Positions 46,233-57,529 of a stretch of 64,000 nt of DNA are shown piece after piece. The DNA is from Alteribacillus iranensis (GTDB lineage: Bacteria > Bacillota > Bacilli > Bacillales > Marinococcaceae): the NCBI RefSeq assembly GCF_900113025.1, contig NZ_FONT01000001.1:1-64000 (forward strand), given 5' to 3'. Made by a program: the position numbers and the translations under genes. A model generated the notes under the pieces. The model saw only the letters and a program-made list of their open reading frames with translations. It was not told where the DNA came from and searched no databases. Position 1 is the first letter of the stretch. Each line of letters opens with the position of its first letter.

Positions 46233-46241
46233 TGATACAAT
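46233..46241 (+). promoter_or_regulatory. Extended -10 element of the obg promoter
   Basis: TGATACAAT (TG-N-TACAAT) lies about 80 bases upstream of obg; no good -35 is seen. Confidence 0.4.
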
Positions 46242-46320
46242 AAAGCTTACCTTTAAGCACAGATCTTGAAAGGAAAGAATGACTTGTTTTCATCCGAGCT
46301 ATAAAATGAGGTGAATTTTT

Positions 46321-47604
46321 TTGTTTGTAGATAATGTAAAAGTCTATGTAAAAGCTGGAGACGGCGGTGACGGTATGGTGGCTTTTCGGCGAGAAAAGTA
46401 CGTGCCGGACGGTGGTCCCGCAGGCGGGGACGGCGGCAAAGGAGCCAGCGTTATATTTGAAGTTGATGAAGGACTGCGAACGTTAATGGATTTTCGGTAC
46501 CAACGCCATTTTAAAGGTCAAAGAGGAGAGAATGGAAAACCTAAAAACCAGCATGGACGAGGGGCTGAAGATTTTATTGTTAGAGTTCCTCCAGGCACCA
46601 CGGTAACCGATGATGATACAGGAGAAGTGATTGCCGATCTTACTACACATGGCGAAAGGGCAGTTATAGCCAGCGGTGGAAGAGGTGGAAGAGGTAACAC
46701 ACGTTTTGCTACTCCCGCAAATCCTGCTCCAGAACTAAGTGAAAAAGGTGAGCCTGGAGTTGAAAGGTATATAAACCTAGAACTAAAAGTGCTAGCTGAC
46801 GTTGGTCTTGTTGGTTTTCCAAGTGTTGGAAAGTCAACATTGTTATCTGTGGTGTCCGCTGCTCGTCCGAAAATTGCAGATTACCACTTTACGACATTAT
46901 CTCCTAATCTCGGCATGGTTTCGACGGAGGATGGGCGGAGTTTTGTTATGGCAGATTTGCCTGGACTCATTGAAGGAGCTCACGAGGGAGTGGGGCTAGG
47001 ACATCAATTTTTACGACATATTGAACGAACAAGAGTTATTCTTCATGTAATTGATATGTCTGGACTGGAAGGCCGAGATCCATGGGACGATTATGTAAAG
47101 ATTAATGAGGAATTACGCCAATATAATTTAAGGTTATTAGAACGGCCTCAAGTAATTGTAGCTAATAAAATGGATATCCCTGGAGCTGAAGAGCGACTGC
47201 AAGCATTTCAAGAACAGTTGTCAGAAGAAGTTCCTGTTTTTCCAATTTCCGCTTACACTAAAAAAGGGCTTGAACCGATGCTTAGAGAAGTAGCCAATTT
47301 GGTTGAGACCACGCCAGAGTTTCCTCTTTACGAAGATGAAGAAGAGGAGCAAGGAGTGGTATATAAATACGAGAAACGTGAAGAGCCTTTTGTCATCAGT
47401 CGTGATGATGATGGAGCATATGTCTTGTCAGGGCCTGAGATAGAAAAAATGTTTAAAATGACTGATTTCAGTAGAGACGAATCAGTACGCAGATTTTCCA
47501 GGAAGATGAGGCACCTCGGAATAGATGAAGCTTTAAGGAAAAAAGGAGCTGTGGATGGGGACACAGTGAGACTTCTGGATTTTGAGTTTGAGTTTATTGA
47601 GTAA
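46321..47604 (+). CDS. obg: GTPase Obg (CgtA)
   Basis: Essential ribosome-associated GTPase involved in 50S assembly, stress and sporulation initiation. 427 residues in three domains: glycine-rich Obg fold at residues 1-158 ([28 protein letters not shown]), G domain with [12 protein letters not shown] (G1), [12 protein letters not shown] (G3) and ANKMD (G4), and the C-terminal OCT domain (about 345-427). TTG at 46321 is the start; GAGGTGA precedes it, and the usual MFVD N-terminus follows. In B. subtilis spo0B is directly upstream; here it is not. Confidence 0.96.
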   Translation: MFVDNVKVYVKAGDGGDGMVAFRREKYVPDGGPAGGDGGKGASVIFEVDEGLRTLMDFRYQRHFKGQRGENGKPKNQHGRGAEDFIVRVPPGTTVTDDDTGEVIADLTTHGERAVIASGGRGGRGNTRFATPANPAPELSEKGEPGVERYINLELKVLADVGLVGFPSVGKSTLLSVVSAARPKIADYHFTTLSPNLGMVSTEDGRSFVMADLPGLIEGAHEGVGLGHQFLRHIERTRVILHVIDMSGLEGRDPWDDYVKINEELRQYNLRLLERPQVIVANKMDIPGAEERLQAFQEQLSEEVPVFPISAYTKKGLEPMLREVANLVETTPEFPLYEDEEEEQGVVYKYEKREEPFVISRDDDGAYVLSGPEIEKMFKMTDFSRDESVRRFSRKMRHLGIDEALRKKGAVDGDTVRLLDFEFEFIE

Positions 47605-47608
47605 CTAG

Positions 47609-47637
47609 TTGTGAAAATAAAAACACATCATTATAAT
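47609..47637 (+). promoter_or_regulatory. Sigma-A promoter of pheBA
   Basis: TTGTGA and TATAAT are separated by exactly 17 bases, beginning 4 bases after the obg stop; the predicted start is about 50 bases before pheB. Confidence 0.65.
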
Positions 47638-47693
47638 GAAAAGAAATGACGGAGACAACAGAACTTCTTTTTCGAAGTTCGGCGGTGATAAAG

Positions 47694-48146
47694 ATGAAGG
47701 AGAAAATTGATCAATTTTATTTAGTACGCCAGGATATGCTTACAGAGGCAATGCAAAAAACATTAGAAGTGAAGTCTATCTTAGAAAGCGGAAAAACAGA
47801 AAAGGTTGCAAAAGCTGTACAAATGGCGGGGCTTAGTCGAAGTGCTTATTATAAATATAAAGATGCCGTCTATCCCTTTCACACCGTTGTAAAAGAACAA
47901 ATCATTACTTTATCTATTCAGTTGAAAGATAAGTCTGGAGCACTATCGGAATTATTAACAGCGGTAGCTTCTACCAACACAAATATTTTAACAATTAATC
48001 AGTCTATCCCGCTTGAGGGGCGAGCTAATGTGACATTGACATTAGATATATCCTCTTCGTTAGTAAAATTACAAGAGCTTATATATACTATACAAACAAT
48101 GGAAACCGTCGAGCGAGCAGAAATGGTGGGATCGGGTTCCTTGTAG
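47694..48146 (+). CDS. pheB: ACT-domain protein PheB
   Basis: 150-residue protein with a C-terminal ACT domain (about 70-150; EQIITLSIQLKDKSGALSEL) thought to act in aromatic amino-acid regulation; its reaction, if any, is unknown. The N-terminal part (MKEKIDQFYLVRQDMLTEAM, MSRSAYYKYKDAV-like) resembles a helix-turn-helix. ATG 47694 has GGCGGTGA upstream and gives the usual length; the frame to 47646 would begin almost at the predicted transcript start. Followed by pheA. Confidence 0.9.
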   Translation: MKEKIDQFYLVRQDMLTEAMQKTLEVKSILESGKTEKVAKAVQMAGLSRSAYYKYKDAVYPFHTVVKEQIITLSIQLKDKSGALSELLTAVASTNTNILTINQSIPLEGRANVTLTLDISSSLVKLQELIYTIQTMETVERAEMVGSGSL

Positions 48147-48221
48147 ATATATAGCAGACCATGAAAGCTCAGCGCATATTTACAGGATTTTTCGTTTTCA
48201 TATATTAAAGGAGTGGAGAGA

Positions 48222-49100
48222 ATGTCAATTAGAGTAGGGTTCCTAGGACCAGAGGGGAGCTTCACGGAGGCTGCAGCGAAATCAGTGTTACCAACCAGCA
48301 ATCACATCCCTTTTCCCACTATTCCGGGCTGTATGGAAGCAGTCGTTGATGAGAAAGTAGATGTTGCTATTGTGCCTGTAGAAAATGCCATTGAAGGGTC
48401 GGTTAATTTAACCTTAGACTATCTCATTCATAAACATACTATTCCTATTGTTGGGGAAGTTACTATACCGATCAAACAGCATTTACTGGTCCATCCTGAC
48501 AGGGTTTCCTCATGGAGACAAATTCATGATGTTTATTCTCACCCTCAGGCTATCGCTCAGTGTCATGAATTTATTATGAATGAGCTCCCAGACGCTACCA
48601 TTCACTACACAGACTCAACGAGCTCAGCAGCGAAAGATTTAAAGGAAAATCCAGAAAAAAATGCAGCTGCCATTGCTAATTCACTCGCTGCAGAGAAGTA
48701 TGGATTAACCAAAGTAAAAGAGGACATACATGATTATGACAACAATCATACTCGTTTTGTCCTGTTATCACATTCAAAAACGATGCCCTTTCAAGATGAA
48801 AAACAAAAAACGACACTTATGGTTACTCTCCCATCCGATTACTCGGGAGCGTTGCATCAGGTGTTGTCTGCCTTTGCCTGGAGAAAGTTAAATTTATCTA
48901 AAATAGAATCAAGACCGATGAAAACAGGAATCGGTAATTACTTTTTCATTATTGATGTGGAACAAGAAATGGATGATGTTTTAATCCCGGGGGTCCAGGC
49001 TGAATTAGAAGCATTAGGATGCGGCGTCCGAGTGTTGGGAAGCTATCCCTGTTTTCTCCCTGAGAATACACCATTAAAAAATCCTGTCCCTTCTAAATAG
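48222..49100 (+). CDS. pheA: Prephenate dehydratase
   Basis: Converts prephenate to phenylpyruvate in phenylalanine synthesis. 292 residues: catalytic PDT domain (about 1-180) with GFLGPEGSFTEAA, PVENAIEGSVNLTLDYL, HPQAIAQC, DSTSSAAK and the catalytic NNHTRFVLL, then a regulatory ACT domain with GALHQVLSAFAWRKLNLSKI and ESRPMKTGIGNYFFIID. ATG 48222 has AAAGGAG 8 bases upstream; GTG 48213 lies in the binding site. No T-box is visible upstream. Confidence 0.96.
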   Translation: MSIRVGFLGPEGSFTEAAAKSVLPTSNHIPFPTIPGCMEAVVDEKVDVAIVPVENAIEGSVNLTLDYLIHKHTIPIVGEVTIPIKQHLLVHPDRVSSWRQIHDVYSHPQAIAQCHEFIMNELPDATIHYTDSTSSAAKDLKENPEKNAAAIANSLAAEKYGLTKVKEDIHDYDNNHTRFVLLSHSKTMPFQDEKQKTTLMVTLPSDYSGALHQVLSAFAWRKLNLSKIESRPMKTGIGNYFFIIDVEQEMDDVLIPGVQAELEALGCGVRVLGSYPCFLPENTPLKNPVPSK

Positions 49101-49114
49101 GGGCAGGATTTTTA
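49076..49114. terminator. Bidirectional terminator between pheA and niaR
   Basis: AAAAATCCTG.CCC pairs with GGG.CAGGATTTTT, the pheA stop lying in the loop. Confidence 0.88.
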
Positions 49115-49654
49115 CGTTAACAACATGCCTTTCTTTTCCAATTCCGACTCTATCTCTCGAAGAGCACGTTCTGAGTCTACTTCCACTGTATGAATATGGG
49201 TGCCATCTGTCAATTCTGACAACAGGGGAGCATTGGTGTCTCGCAAGTTCTTTACGAATTGTTGAACGTCTCGTCTCGTTTCAATCATTAAAGAGGCGGT
49301 CAAATCTCCGTATATAGGGTGTTCAATAGAAACATCAATGACTTTAGCACCATGATCCACAAAAATATTTAACTCCATTTCTGTGATCTCAATATCAGAG
49401 GGATGAAAACAAGGGATTTGTCTTCTTAGCTTTTTTTCCTGGCGATCTTTCAACAACATGTAGCCGCGTGATGTAGCTAAAATGGGATAACTTTTTGCCT
49501 TTAACAGAGAAATGTCCTGTACGATTACCTGTCTGCTCACTTTCGTACGTGCTGCCAAGTCACTGCCAGTGATTGGTTCATCTTCTTCCACAAGCCATTT
49601 CATTATTAATTCTCTACGTTCTTCTCCCAGTATTTTTTTATTATTTTTATCCAA
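49112..49654 (-). CDS. niaR: NAD biosynthesis transcriptional repressor NiaR
   Basis: Nicotinate-responsive repressor of NAD synthesis and nicotinate uptake genes. 180 residues, the same as B. subtilis YrxA/NiaR. HTH_11 domain at about residues 8-65 (GSDLAARTKVSRQVIVQDIS), then a 3H domain with the three His motifs DHGAKVIDVSIEHPIYGDL, and DGTHIHTVEVDSE. The start is TTG at 49654 because GGAGGATCTAAA stands right before it. In B. subtilis it faces nifS-nadBCA; those genes are absent here, and safA is the next gene. Confidence 0.92.
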   Translation of the reverse strand: MDKNNKKILGEERRELIMKWLVEEDEPITGSDLAARTKVSRQVIVQDISLLKAKSYPILATSRGYMLLKDRQEKKLRRQIPCFHPSDIEITEMELNIFVDHGAKVIDVSIEHPIYGDLTASLMIETRRDVQQFVKNLRDTNAPLLSELTDGTHIHTVEVDSERALREIESELEKKGMLLT

Positions 49655-49850
49655 TTTAGATCCTCCATTAATAACCCTTATTATTTTAATATACATGATT
49701 CACGAAGGAATGAACAGTTGAACGTAATAGCAAGGAATATATAGATTCCTCTTCGCATATGCTTGCGGTAGACGATGGGGAACGGAAGATGAATTACGAG
49801 AGGAAACATTCTCTTTCCCGATTTCGATCATTCTACAGAGGAGGATCAGT

Positions 49851-50852
49851 ATGCAAATTCATATCGTACAAAAAGGAGACACTTTATGGAATCTTTCTCA
49901 GCAATACGGCGTAAATTTCGAGGAACTCAAAAAAGCAAATACGCACCTAGCAGATCCAGATAAAATCATGCCTGGTATGAAAATAAAAATACCTGCTAAA
50001 GGTGTACCCGTGAAAAAGGAAAGCCAAAAGGAAGCTCCTCAGTCTGTTCAGCCAAAGGAGAAGGAAGTGAAGGAGGAGCCGGCTCCTTCAAAGCCACAAA
50101 TCCCTCCAATGTATCAGCCCATGCCGCAGCAGCCGAAACCGCCTGTTATGAAACCCCAACAACAAGAACAACATATTAACATCAACACAAATATTTATAA
50201 GCCACAACCGCCTAAAAAGCCTCAGTCAGAGCCTCAGTCACCTAAAGAACCGAAGGCAGATGAAATAAAAGCTAAAAAACCAAGTACTACCTTTCCAAAA
50301 ATGGAGGACGCCAATGATGAAAAAGTGAAGGCTCCGAAGGACAATATCCCTCAACCGCCAGCACCGCCGATTATGCCGGAATATCAGCACCCGCCTGTTA
50401 TGCCTTATATGATGCCTGCTCCGGGGCCGTGCCATGTTGTTCCAGTATCTCCAATGATGCCAGGCTGCTCTTGCGGTTGCCCGACACATCCTCATCACAT
50501 GGCACCGTATTCCATGCCGGGCAATATGATGTATCCTCCTGTACAACATCAAGAGATGAATATGCCGTCCATGCCTCATCATTATATGGATAACCAATAT
50601 GGAAAAGCTATGCCTAAATCAGTACATCCTAGCAATCACCTGCCAAATTCCTTAAGTGCTGGTAAGGAGACTTACAATAGTCCAGAGACTTACAGTAATC
50701 CATATCATGACCAATTTAATAACAAAAATAAATATGGAAACTTTTATGAAAATCATTATGATGGAAATAAACATGATAACCCTTCTTATCACGATGGCGG
50801 AGTATATTCACCTTGGATGAGTGGGTACAAAAGAGAAAATGAGGAAAAATAA
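49851..50852 (+). CDS. safA: Spore coat assembly protein SafA (LysM)
   Basis: Inner-coat morphogenetic protein that attaches to the cortex through its LysM domain and recruits coat proteins. 333 residues. LysM at residues 1-47 (IHIVQKGDTLWNLSQQYGVN, IMPGMKIKIP), a Lys/Glu/Pro/Gln-rich linker (about 50-180), a Pro/Met/His-rich part containing the cysteine cluster PGCSCGCPTHPHH, and an Asn/Tyr/Lys-rich C-terminus. GAGGAGGATCAGT precedes the ATG. Followed by coxA and yebC in the B. subtilis order. Confidence 0.9.
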   Translation: MQIHIVQKGDTLWNLSQQYGVNFEELKKANTHLADPDKIMPGMKIKIPAKGVPVKKESQKEAPQSVQPKEKEVKEEPAPSKPQIPPMYQPMPQQPKPPVMKPQQQEQHININTNIYKPQPPKKPQSEPQSPKEPKADEIKAKKPSTTFPKMEDANDEKVKAPKDNIPQPPAPPIMPEYQHPPVMPYMMPAPGPCHVVPVSPMMPGCSCGCPTHPHHMAPYSMPGNMMYPPVQHQEMNMPSMPHHYMDNQYGKAMPKSVHPSNHLPNSLSAGKETYNSPETYSNPYHDQFNNKNKYGNFYENHYDGNKHDNPSYHDGGVYSPWMSGYKRENEEK

Positions 50853-50927
50853 CACCACACTTACCTTCAAATAACAGCTTAAAAAAAGCCTCCTTGAGTC
50901 AACATAATGACGAAAGGAGGTTTTCAA

Positions 50928-51710
50928 ATGAAAAAATTTGCTATGAGCTTAACAGCATTTACTGTTATCGCGGGTGGATTAGCTGGATGTGGTGCTGGCG
51001 ATGAAGGTAACGAAATGGGTGCTGCTCCGACACGCTATAATGATACCCAGGATGCCAACAATATGGGCACAAGGAATACAACAAACTACAATCGTAATTA
51101 CCGTGGCGAAGGTCCTTTGACAGATATGATGTCTGTTGATGACCGAAATAACAATCGTAATGGCAGCCAGCAGATGCAAATTGGTAATGGAAGCGGTACA
51201 ACAGATATGAGAGAAGGGACTCATGCAAGAAACACAGGCTTGGCGGGAAATACAGGAATGACACGAAACACAAATATGAACAACAATGCAGGACAAAATA
51301 ATGCTGGCGATGGTGACTTGAACATGTCACGAAGAATCGCAAATGAAGTGGAAAGTATTGATGGTATTGATGATGCCAGCGTAATAGTAAGAGGTCAAGA
51401 TGTGATCGTAGGTATTGACACGTATGAGGGTGAAGGGAACAACGGAAACAAAAATGGGAATCACAGTAATGGAGAAAATAACAACAAATCAAGTGATTTG
51501 GTGAGTAAGGTTGAAAACAAAGTAAAACAAACATTTGATAACGAAGATGCCCAAGTGTATGTCACAGATGACGAAGAGCAATTTGGCAATATTGAAGACG
51601 TCGGAAAGGACTTACAAAATGGGCTTGGAATGAATGAAGTGGGAGAAACGATTGACTCCATGATTAGTGACTTGGGAAGCGCAGCAAGCCAACCATTTAG
51701 AGACAGTTAA
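50928..51710 (+). CDS. coxA: Spore cortex lipoprotein CoxA (YhcN/YlaJ family)
   Basis: Lipoprotein with a YhcN/YlaJ domain found in spores. 260 residues. Signal peptide with lipobox LAGC (Cys21), a long Asn/Gly/Thr/Arg-rich low-complexity region (about 25-130), a domain with IANEVESIDGIDDASVIVRG and the partner strands DAQVYVTDDEE, then an amphipathic tail. The ATG at 50928 has GAAAGGAGG upstream; the frame start at 50907 is upstream of that site. The low-complexity part makes it longer than the B. subtilis protein. Confidence 0.85.
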   Translation: MKKFAMSLTAFTVIAGGLAGCGAGDEGNEMGAAPTRYNDTQDANNMGTRNTTNYNRNYRGEGPLTDMMSVDDRNNNRNGSQQMQIGNGSGTTDMREGTHARNTGLAGNTGMTRNTNMNNNAGQNNAGDGDLNMSRRIANEVESIDGIDDASVIVRGQDVIVGIDTYEGEGNNGNKNGNHSNGENNNKSSDLVSKVENKVKQTFDNEDAQVYVTDDEEQFGNIEDVGKDLQNGLGMNEVGETIDSMISDLGSAASQPFRDS

Positions 51711-51718
51711 TGAACCAG

Positions 51719-51759
51719 AGCGTTCTGCAGAGGATACATATCCTCTGTAGAATGCTTTT
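51719..51759 (+). terminator. Terminator of safA-coxA
   Basis: AGCGTTCTGCAGAGGAT pairs with ATCCTCTGTAGAATGCT (two wobble or mismatch pairs) around ACAT, followed by TTTTA. Confidence 0.88.
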
Positions 51760-51843
51760 ATATATGAATATCAAGGTTATCCGCACACTTTTCGAAAGTC
51801 TTTTTATTGTGCTATATTTTAAAAAGAAGAGGAGGCGGAAACC

Positions 51844-52596
51844 ATGGCAGGACATTCTAAATGGAATAACATAAAACGCAGAAAAGAGAGCCAAGACGCT
51901 AAGAAAGCGAAAATATTTACCAAATTATCGAAGGAGATTTATGCCGCTGTCCGAAGCGGAGGAGAAGATCCTACTACCAATTTGCGACTTCGTATGGCTC
52001 TAACTAAAGCAAGAGCAGAGAATATACCTAGTGATAATATTGAGAGAACCATAAAAAAAGCAGCAGGCAACTCAGAGAATATACAATATGAAGAAATAAC
52101 ATATGAAGGATATGGACCAGGTGGAGTGGCTGTAATGGTAAAAGCCCTGACAGATAATAGAAATAGAACGGCTGCGGAAATTCGACATGCCTTCAGCAGG
52201 AATGGTGGCAATCTTGGTGAAAATGGCTGTGTGTCGTTCCTATTTGATAGGAAGGGACAGTTAATTATTGAACGGAATGAAGAGATGGACGAGGACGAAG
52301 TCATGCTTGATGCAGCGGAAGCAGGAGCAGAGGAAATTGAAAGTGAGGAAGACATCTATCTCATCGAGACGGAGACGGAGGATTTTGAAGATGTAAAAAA
52401 TAATCTTGAACAAAAAGGCTATCTTTTCACGAAAGCTGAAGTTACAATGATCCCGCAAACGACAACAAACTTGTCTAATGAGGATGCCGAGACATTGATT
52501 CAGTTAATTGAAAAGCTTGAAGACAATGATGATGTGCAATACGTTTACCACAATTTCGAAATGACAGAAGAACAATTACACCAATTTGTGAACTAA
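51844..52596 (+). CDS. yrbC: YebC/PmpR family protein YrbC
   Basis: YebC-type protein; members act as transcription regulators or, as reported for some, help ribosomes through proline stretches. 250 residues. N-terminal MAGHSKWNNIKRRKESQDAK, TKLSKEIYAAVRSGGEDPTT, ARAENIPSDNIERTIKKA, YEGYGPGGVAVMVKALTDNR, and an acidic C-terminal domain (EEDIYLIETETEDFEDV). GAAGAGGAGGCGGAAACC precedes the ATG. Strong terminator after it. Confidence 0.94.
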   Translation: MAGHSKWNNIKRRKESQDAKKAKIFTKLSKEIYAAVRSGGEDPTTNLRLRMALTKARAENIPSDNIERTIKKAAGNSENIQYEEITYEGYGPGGVAVMVKALTDNRNRTAAEIRHAFSRNGGNLGENGCVSFLFDRKGQLIIERNEEMDEDEVMLDAAEAGAEEIESEEDIYLIETETEDFEDVKNNLEQKGYLFTKAEVTMIPQTTTNLSNEDAETLIQLIEKLEDNDDVQYVYHNFEMTEEQLHQFVN

Positions 52597-52606
52597 CCCT
52601 TGGAAT

Positions 52607-52650
52607 AAAAACCTTTTTTTATGGAGAAGACTCCTAAAAAAGGTTTTTAT
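52607..52650 (+). terminator. Terminator of yrbC
   Basis: AAAAACCTTTTTT pairs with AAAAAAGGTTTTT; inner GGAG pairs with CTCC. Confidence 0.88.
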
Positions 52651-52673
52651 TTCTTTTGTAAGGAGTAGATGAC

Positions 52674-52946
52674 ATGGCTGTGATGATACGATGGTGTACT
52701 CTTCTATTTGTCTGTAGCAGTGTTTTAACATTTTCCACCCATCAAGCGCCGACGACGAATGATGGTAATCCCGCAGAATATGAACTTATCCTACAACAGG
52801 AGGATAAAGATGGTAACATAAAAACGGAACGAAAGAAAATAACGGTTTGGGCGGTAGAAGACTTTTGGAGTGAATATAGGGATTGGGAAATTATCGATCA
52901 AAATCAATCACGGATCATACTGAGAAAATCACACAAGCGGTCATGA
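52674..52946 (+). CDS. bofC: BofC-like protein reduced to the N-terminal domain
   Basis: 90 residues. Signal peptide or N-terminal helix (about 5-22), then EYELILQQEDKDGNIKTERK and the block DFWSEYRDWEIIDQNQSRII followed by LRK, which matches the end of the BofC N-terminal domain (B. subtilis has FWAAYAGWTLVEQ...). B. subtilis BofC is about 170 residues with a second domain; here the frame stops right after the first. BofC inhibits the SpoIVB protease in the sigma K checkpoint. The location before ruvA supports the assignment. TAAGGAGTAGATGAC precedes the ATG. Confidence 0.72.
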   Translation: MAVMIRWCTLLFVCSSVLTFSTHQAPTTNDGNPAEYELILQQEDKDGNIKTERKKITVWAVEDFWSEYRDWEIIDQNQSRIILRKSHKRS

Positions 52947-53034
52947 TACAGTTTCAACTTTAGGTTACATTTGCTATCATAGAAGAAAGCATGTTCGTGT
53001 GTGTTGGAGGGACCGATAGAAAGGGAGAGGGAAG

Positions 53035-53640
53035 TTGATTGAATTTCTCAGAGGATCAATAGTGCATACTGAAAAAGAGACAGTCACCTTGGAAGCTGGA
53101 CATATCGGTTATTTAATTTATTGTCCGAATCCATTTGTATTTGACCAGGAAGCTGACGAAGTAACCATTTATACATATTATTATGTAAGAGAAGATGCGA
53201 TTCGTTTATATGGATTTTCAACCCGGAAAGAGAGAATGTTGTTTGAGCAGCTGCTTCAAGTATCAGGGATTGGGCCGAAAGGGGCTCTGGCAATTTTAGC
53301 CTCTGGCGCTCCTCATCAAGTTATGCAGGCCATTGAAGAAGAGAATGAGAAGTTTTTAATGAAGTTTCCAGGGGTAGGTAAGAAGACTGCCCGCCAAATG
53401 ATCTTGGATTTAAAAGGAAGCTTAAAAGAATTGTTAGGCGATGAATTCATAAGAAACCCGGAAACAGAAGGACAACCTGCAATTGTGGGAGAAGACGGTC
53501 CGCTTGAAGAAGCATTGGAAGCACTGAGAGCCTTAGGGTACGGAGAAAACGAAATTAAAAAAGTGAAACCACACATTGAAAAGCTGGATATGAATGCGGA
53601 CGAATATGTAAAAAAAGCATTACAGCTCATGTTGTCATAA
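53035..53640 (+). CDS. ruvA: Holliday junction branch migration protein RuvA
   Basis: Tetrameric Holliday-junction-binding subunit of RuvAB. 201 residues, the standard length. Domain I OB-fold (MIEFLRGSIV, GHIGYLIYCP), helix-hairpin-helix motifs LLQVSGIGPKGALAILAS and LMKFPGVGKKTARQMILDLK, and domain III (EEALEALRALGYGENEI) that binds RuvB. TTG at 53035 preceded by GGGAGAGGGAAG. ruvB begins 37 bases after the stop. Confidence 0.96.
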   Translation: MIEFLRGSIVHTEKETVTLEAGHIGYLIYCPNPFVFDQEADEVTIYTYYYVREDAIRLYGFSTRKERMLFEQLLQVSGIGPKGALAILASGAPHQVMQAIEEENEKFLMKFPGVGKKTARQMILDLKGSLKELLGDEFIRNPETEGQPAIVGEDGPLEEALEALRALGYGENEIKKVKPHIEKLDMNADEYVKKALQLMLS

Positions 53641-53677
53641 AGCGATATGTAAGTGAGAAAAGCGGGTGGTGTATGTT

Positions 53678-54682
53678 ATGGAGGAGCGTATCGTTTCTCA
53701 AGAAGCGCATGATACAGAACAAAGTATAGAAACGGGAATTAGGCCTGTTGATTTTTCTCAGTACATTGGACAGGAGAAAGTAAAAGATAATTTAGAGGTA
53801 TTTATCAAGGCAGCCAAATTAAGAGAAGAGTGTTTAGACCATGTATTATTACACGGCCCTCCAGGATTAGGGAAAACTACCTTAGCTATGATTATTGCCA
53901 ATGAAATGGGTGTTAACCTCCGAACAACCTCGGGCCCAGCCATAGAGCGACCCGGTGATCTAGCAGCTATTTTAACGGGATTAGAACCGGGAGATGTGTT
54001 GTTTATCGACGAAATCCACCGATTGCCCCGATCCGTAGAGGAAGTATTGTACCCGGCTATGGAGGATTTTTGTATCGATATCGTGATAGGTAAGGAAACA
54101 ACAGCTCGTTCTGTACGACTTGACCTGCCGCCTTTCACTTTAATCGGAGCTACTACCAGGGCCGGGATGCTATCTTCTCCTCTAAGAGATCGTTTTGGTG
54201 TTCACTCTCGATTGGAGTATTATACAGAGGCTGAACTAGCAGAGATAGTGACACGAAGCGGCGATTTATTACATGTAATGCTTGAAAAAGAGGCTGCACA
54301 TGAACTGGCTAAGCGGTCGCGAGGGACACCACGGATCGCTAACAGGCTGTTAAGAAGAGTTCGTGATTTTGCCCAAGTGGAAGGTACGGATATCATTTCG
54401 CTTTCGCTTGCGCAAGTTGCATTGGACAGACTCCAAGTGGATAAGCGTGGTTTAGATGAGATTGATCACAAACTCTTAAAGACAATTATCCATAAGTTTA
54501 AGGGTGGGCCAGTAGGTGTAGAAACAGTGGCTGCCTCTATAGGGGAAGAGTCCAATACAATAGAGGACGTGTATGAGCCTTATCTTATGCAAATCGGGTT
54601 TTTGGCGAGAACTCCGCGAGGACGAGTAGTGACACCTCAAGTCTATGATTACTTACAATTGGAGGTTCCTTATAATGACTGA
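53678..54682 (+). CDS. ruvB: Holliday junction branch migration ATPase RuvB
   Basis: Hexameric motor of RuvAB. 334 residues, the standard length. Seen: [20 protein letters not shown], Walker [24 protein letters not shown], Walker [17 protein letters not shown], sensor [11 protein letters not shown], arginine finger PLRDRFG, and the winged-helix [16 protein letters not shown] 53678 follows GCGGGTGGTG at good spacing. It overlaps the next gene by 8 bases. Confidence 0.96.
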   Translation: MEERIVSQEAHDTEQSIETGIRPVDFSQYIGQEKVKDNLEVFIKAAKLREECLDHVLLHGPPGLGKTTLAMIIANEMGVNLRTTSGPAIERPGDLAAILTGLEPGDVLFIDEIHRLPRSVEEVLYPAMEDFCIDIVIGKETTARSVRLDLPPFTLIGATTRAGMLSSPLRDRFGVHSRLEYYTEAELAEIVTRSGDLLHVMLEKEAAHELAKRSRGTPRIANRLLRRVRDFAQVEGTDIISLSLAQVALDRLQVDKRGLDEIDHKLLKTIIHKFKGGPVGVETVAASIGEESNTIEDVYEPYLMQIGFLARTPRGRVVTPQVYDYLQLEVPYND

Positions 54683-54893
54683 TATTCCAAAATTATTAAT
54701 TGGAATAGGGATTGCTCTCATCATATTTGGGCTAATATGGCAAGTGGGTGGGAAATTTTTGTCCCTAGGTCGTTTACCCGGTGATATCATCATAAAAAAA
54801 GAAAACACTACATTCTATTTTCCGATTGTTACTTCCATTGTAATTAGTGTAGTCCTATCCTTAATATTTTATATTATTGGTCGTTTTCGTTGA
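54675..54893 (+). CDS. DUF2905 membrane protein
   Basis: 72 residues, two membrane helices (about 3-22 and 48-68) around the conserved [20 protein letters not shown] loop typical of DUF2905. ATG 54675 is preceded by GGAGGTTCCTTATA within the ruvB coding end, so it is coupled to ruvB. The function is unknown; it often neighbours ruvB/queA in Bacillaceae. Confidence 0.9.
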   Translation: MTDIPKLLIGIGIALIIFGLIWQVGGKFLSLGRLPGDIIIKKENTTFYFPIVTSIVISVVLSLIFYIIGRFR

Positions 54894-54960
54894 TTTCTTG
54901 CTGAGGTTATAGGTATACATGTACACTAGTAAGGAATCAATAGAAAAGAGGTAGACAGCT

Positions 54961-57143
<2,183 letters not shown>

Positions 57144-57223
57144 CTTAGATTTGATTATGTTACTCTATTCGATAAGCGGCTAGTTTCAAACTGAACGTTA
57201 AAATTTAGGAAGGAGGGAATTTA

Positions 57224-57475
57224 ATGGAAGCGATTATCATGCTGGTCCTCATGTTTGCGATTTTTTACTTTTTGTTGATTCGACCTCAACAAAAACGTCA
57301 AAAACAAATTCGTGAGATGCATTCCAATTTGCAAAAGGGAGACCGTATCATCACCATTGGTGGTCTTCATGGAAAGATCGAAGCTTTAGATGAAGACAAA
57401 GTTGTCCTCGATACAGGCAGCGATAAGCTTACGTTTGATCGTAATTCAATTCGCGAAGTGGTTAACGAAGACTAG
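57224..57475 (+). CDS. yajC: Sec translocase accessory subunit YajC
   Basis: 83-residue single-span protein that associates with SecDF/YidC. N-terminal helix (IIMLVLMFAIFYFLLIRPQQ), then KRQKQIREMHSNLQKGDRII, TIGGLHGKI and a beta-rich tail. GGAAGGAGGGAATTTA precedes the ATG. The promoter is probably in the 80-base gap after tgt or shared with the queA operon. Confidence 0.94.
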   Translation: MEAIIMLVLMFAIFYFLLIRPQQKRQKQIREMHSNLQKGDRIITIGGLHGKIEALDEDKVVLDTGSDKLTFDRNSIREVVNED

Positions 57476-57484
57476 TACTTACAT

Positions 57485-57518
57485 AAGAAGACTGCTTCCT
57501 AGATGGAGCAGTCTTTTT
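57485..57518. terminator. Bidirectional terminator between yajC and yrzE
   Basis: AAGAAGACTGCT pairs with AGCAGTCTTTTT around TCCTAGATGG. Confidence 0.85.
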
Positions 57519-57529
57519 CTGAGGATATA

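Noticed and set aside
47646-47693. Upstream start for pheB
   Set aside because: It begins almost at the predicted transcription start and gives a protein longer than the family, without a ribosome binding site.
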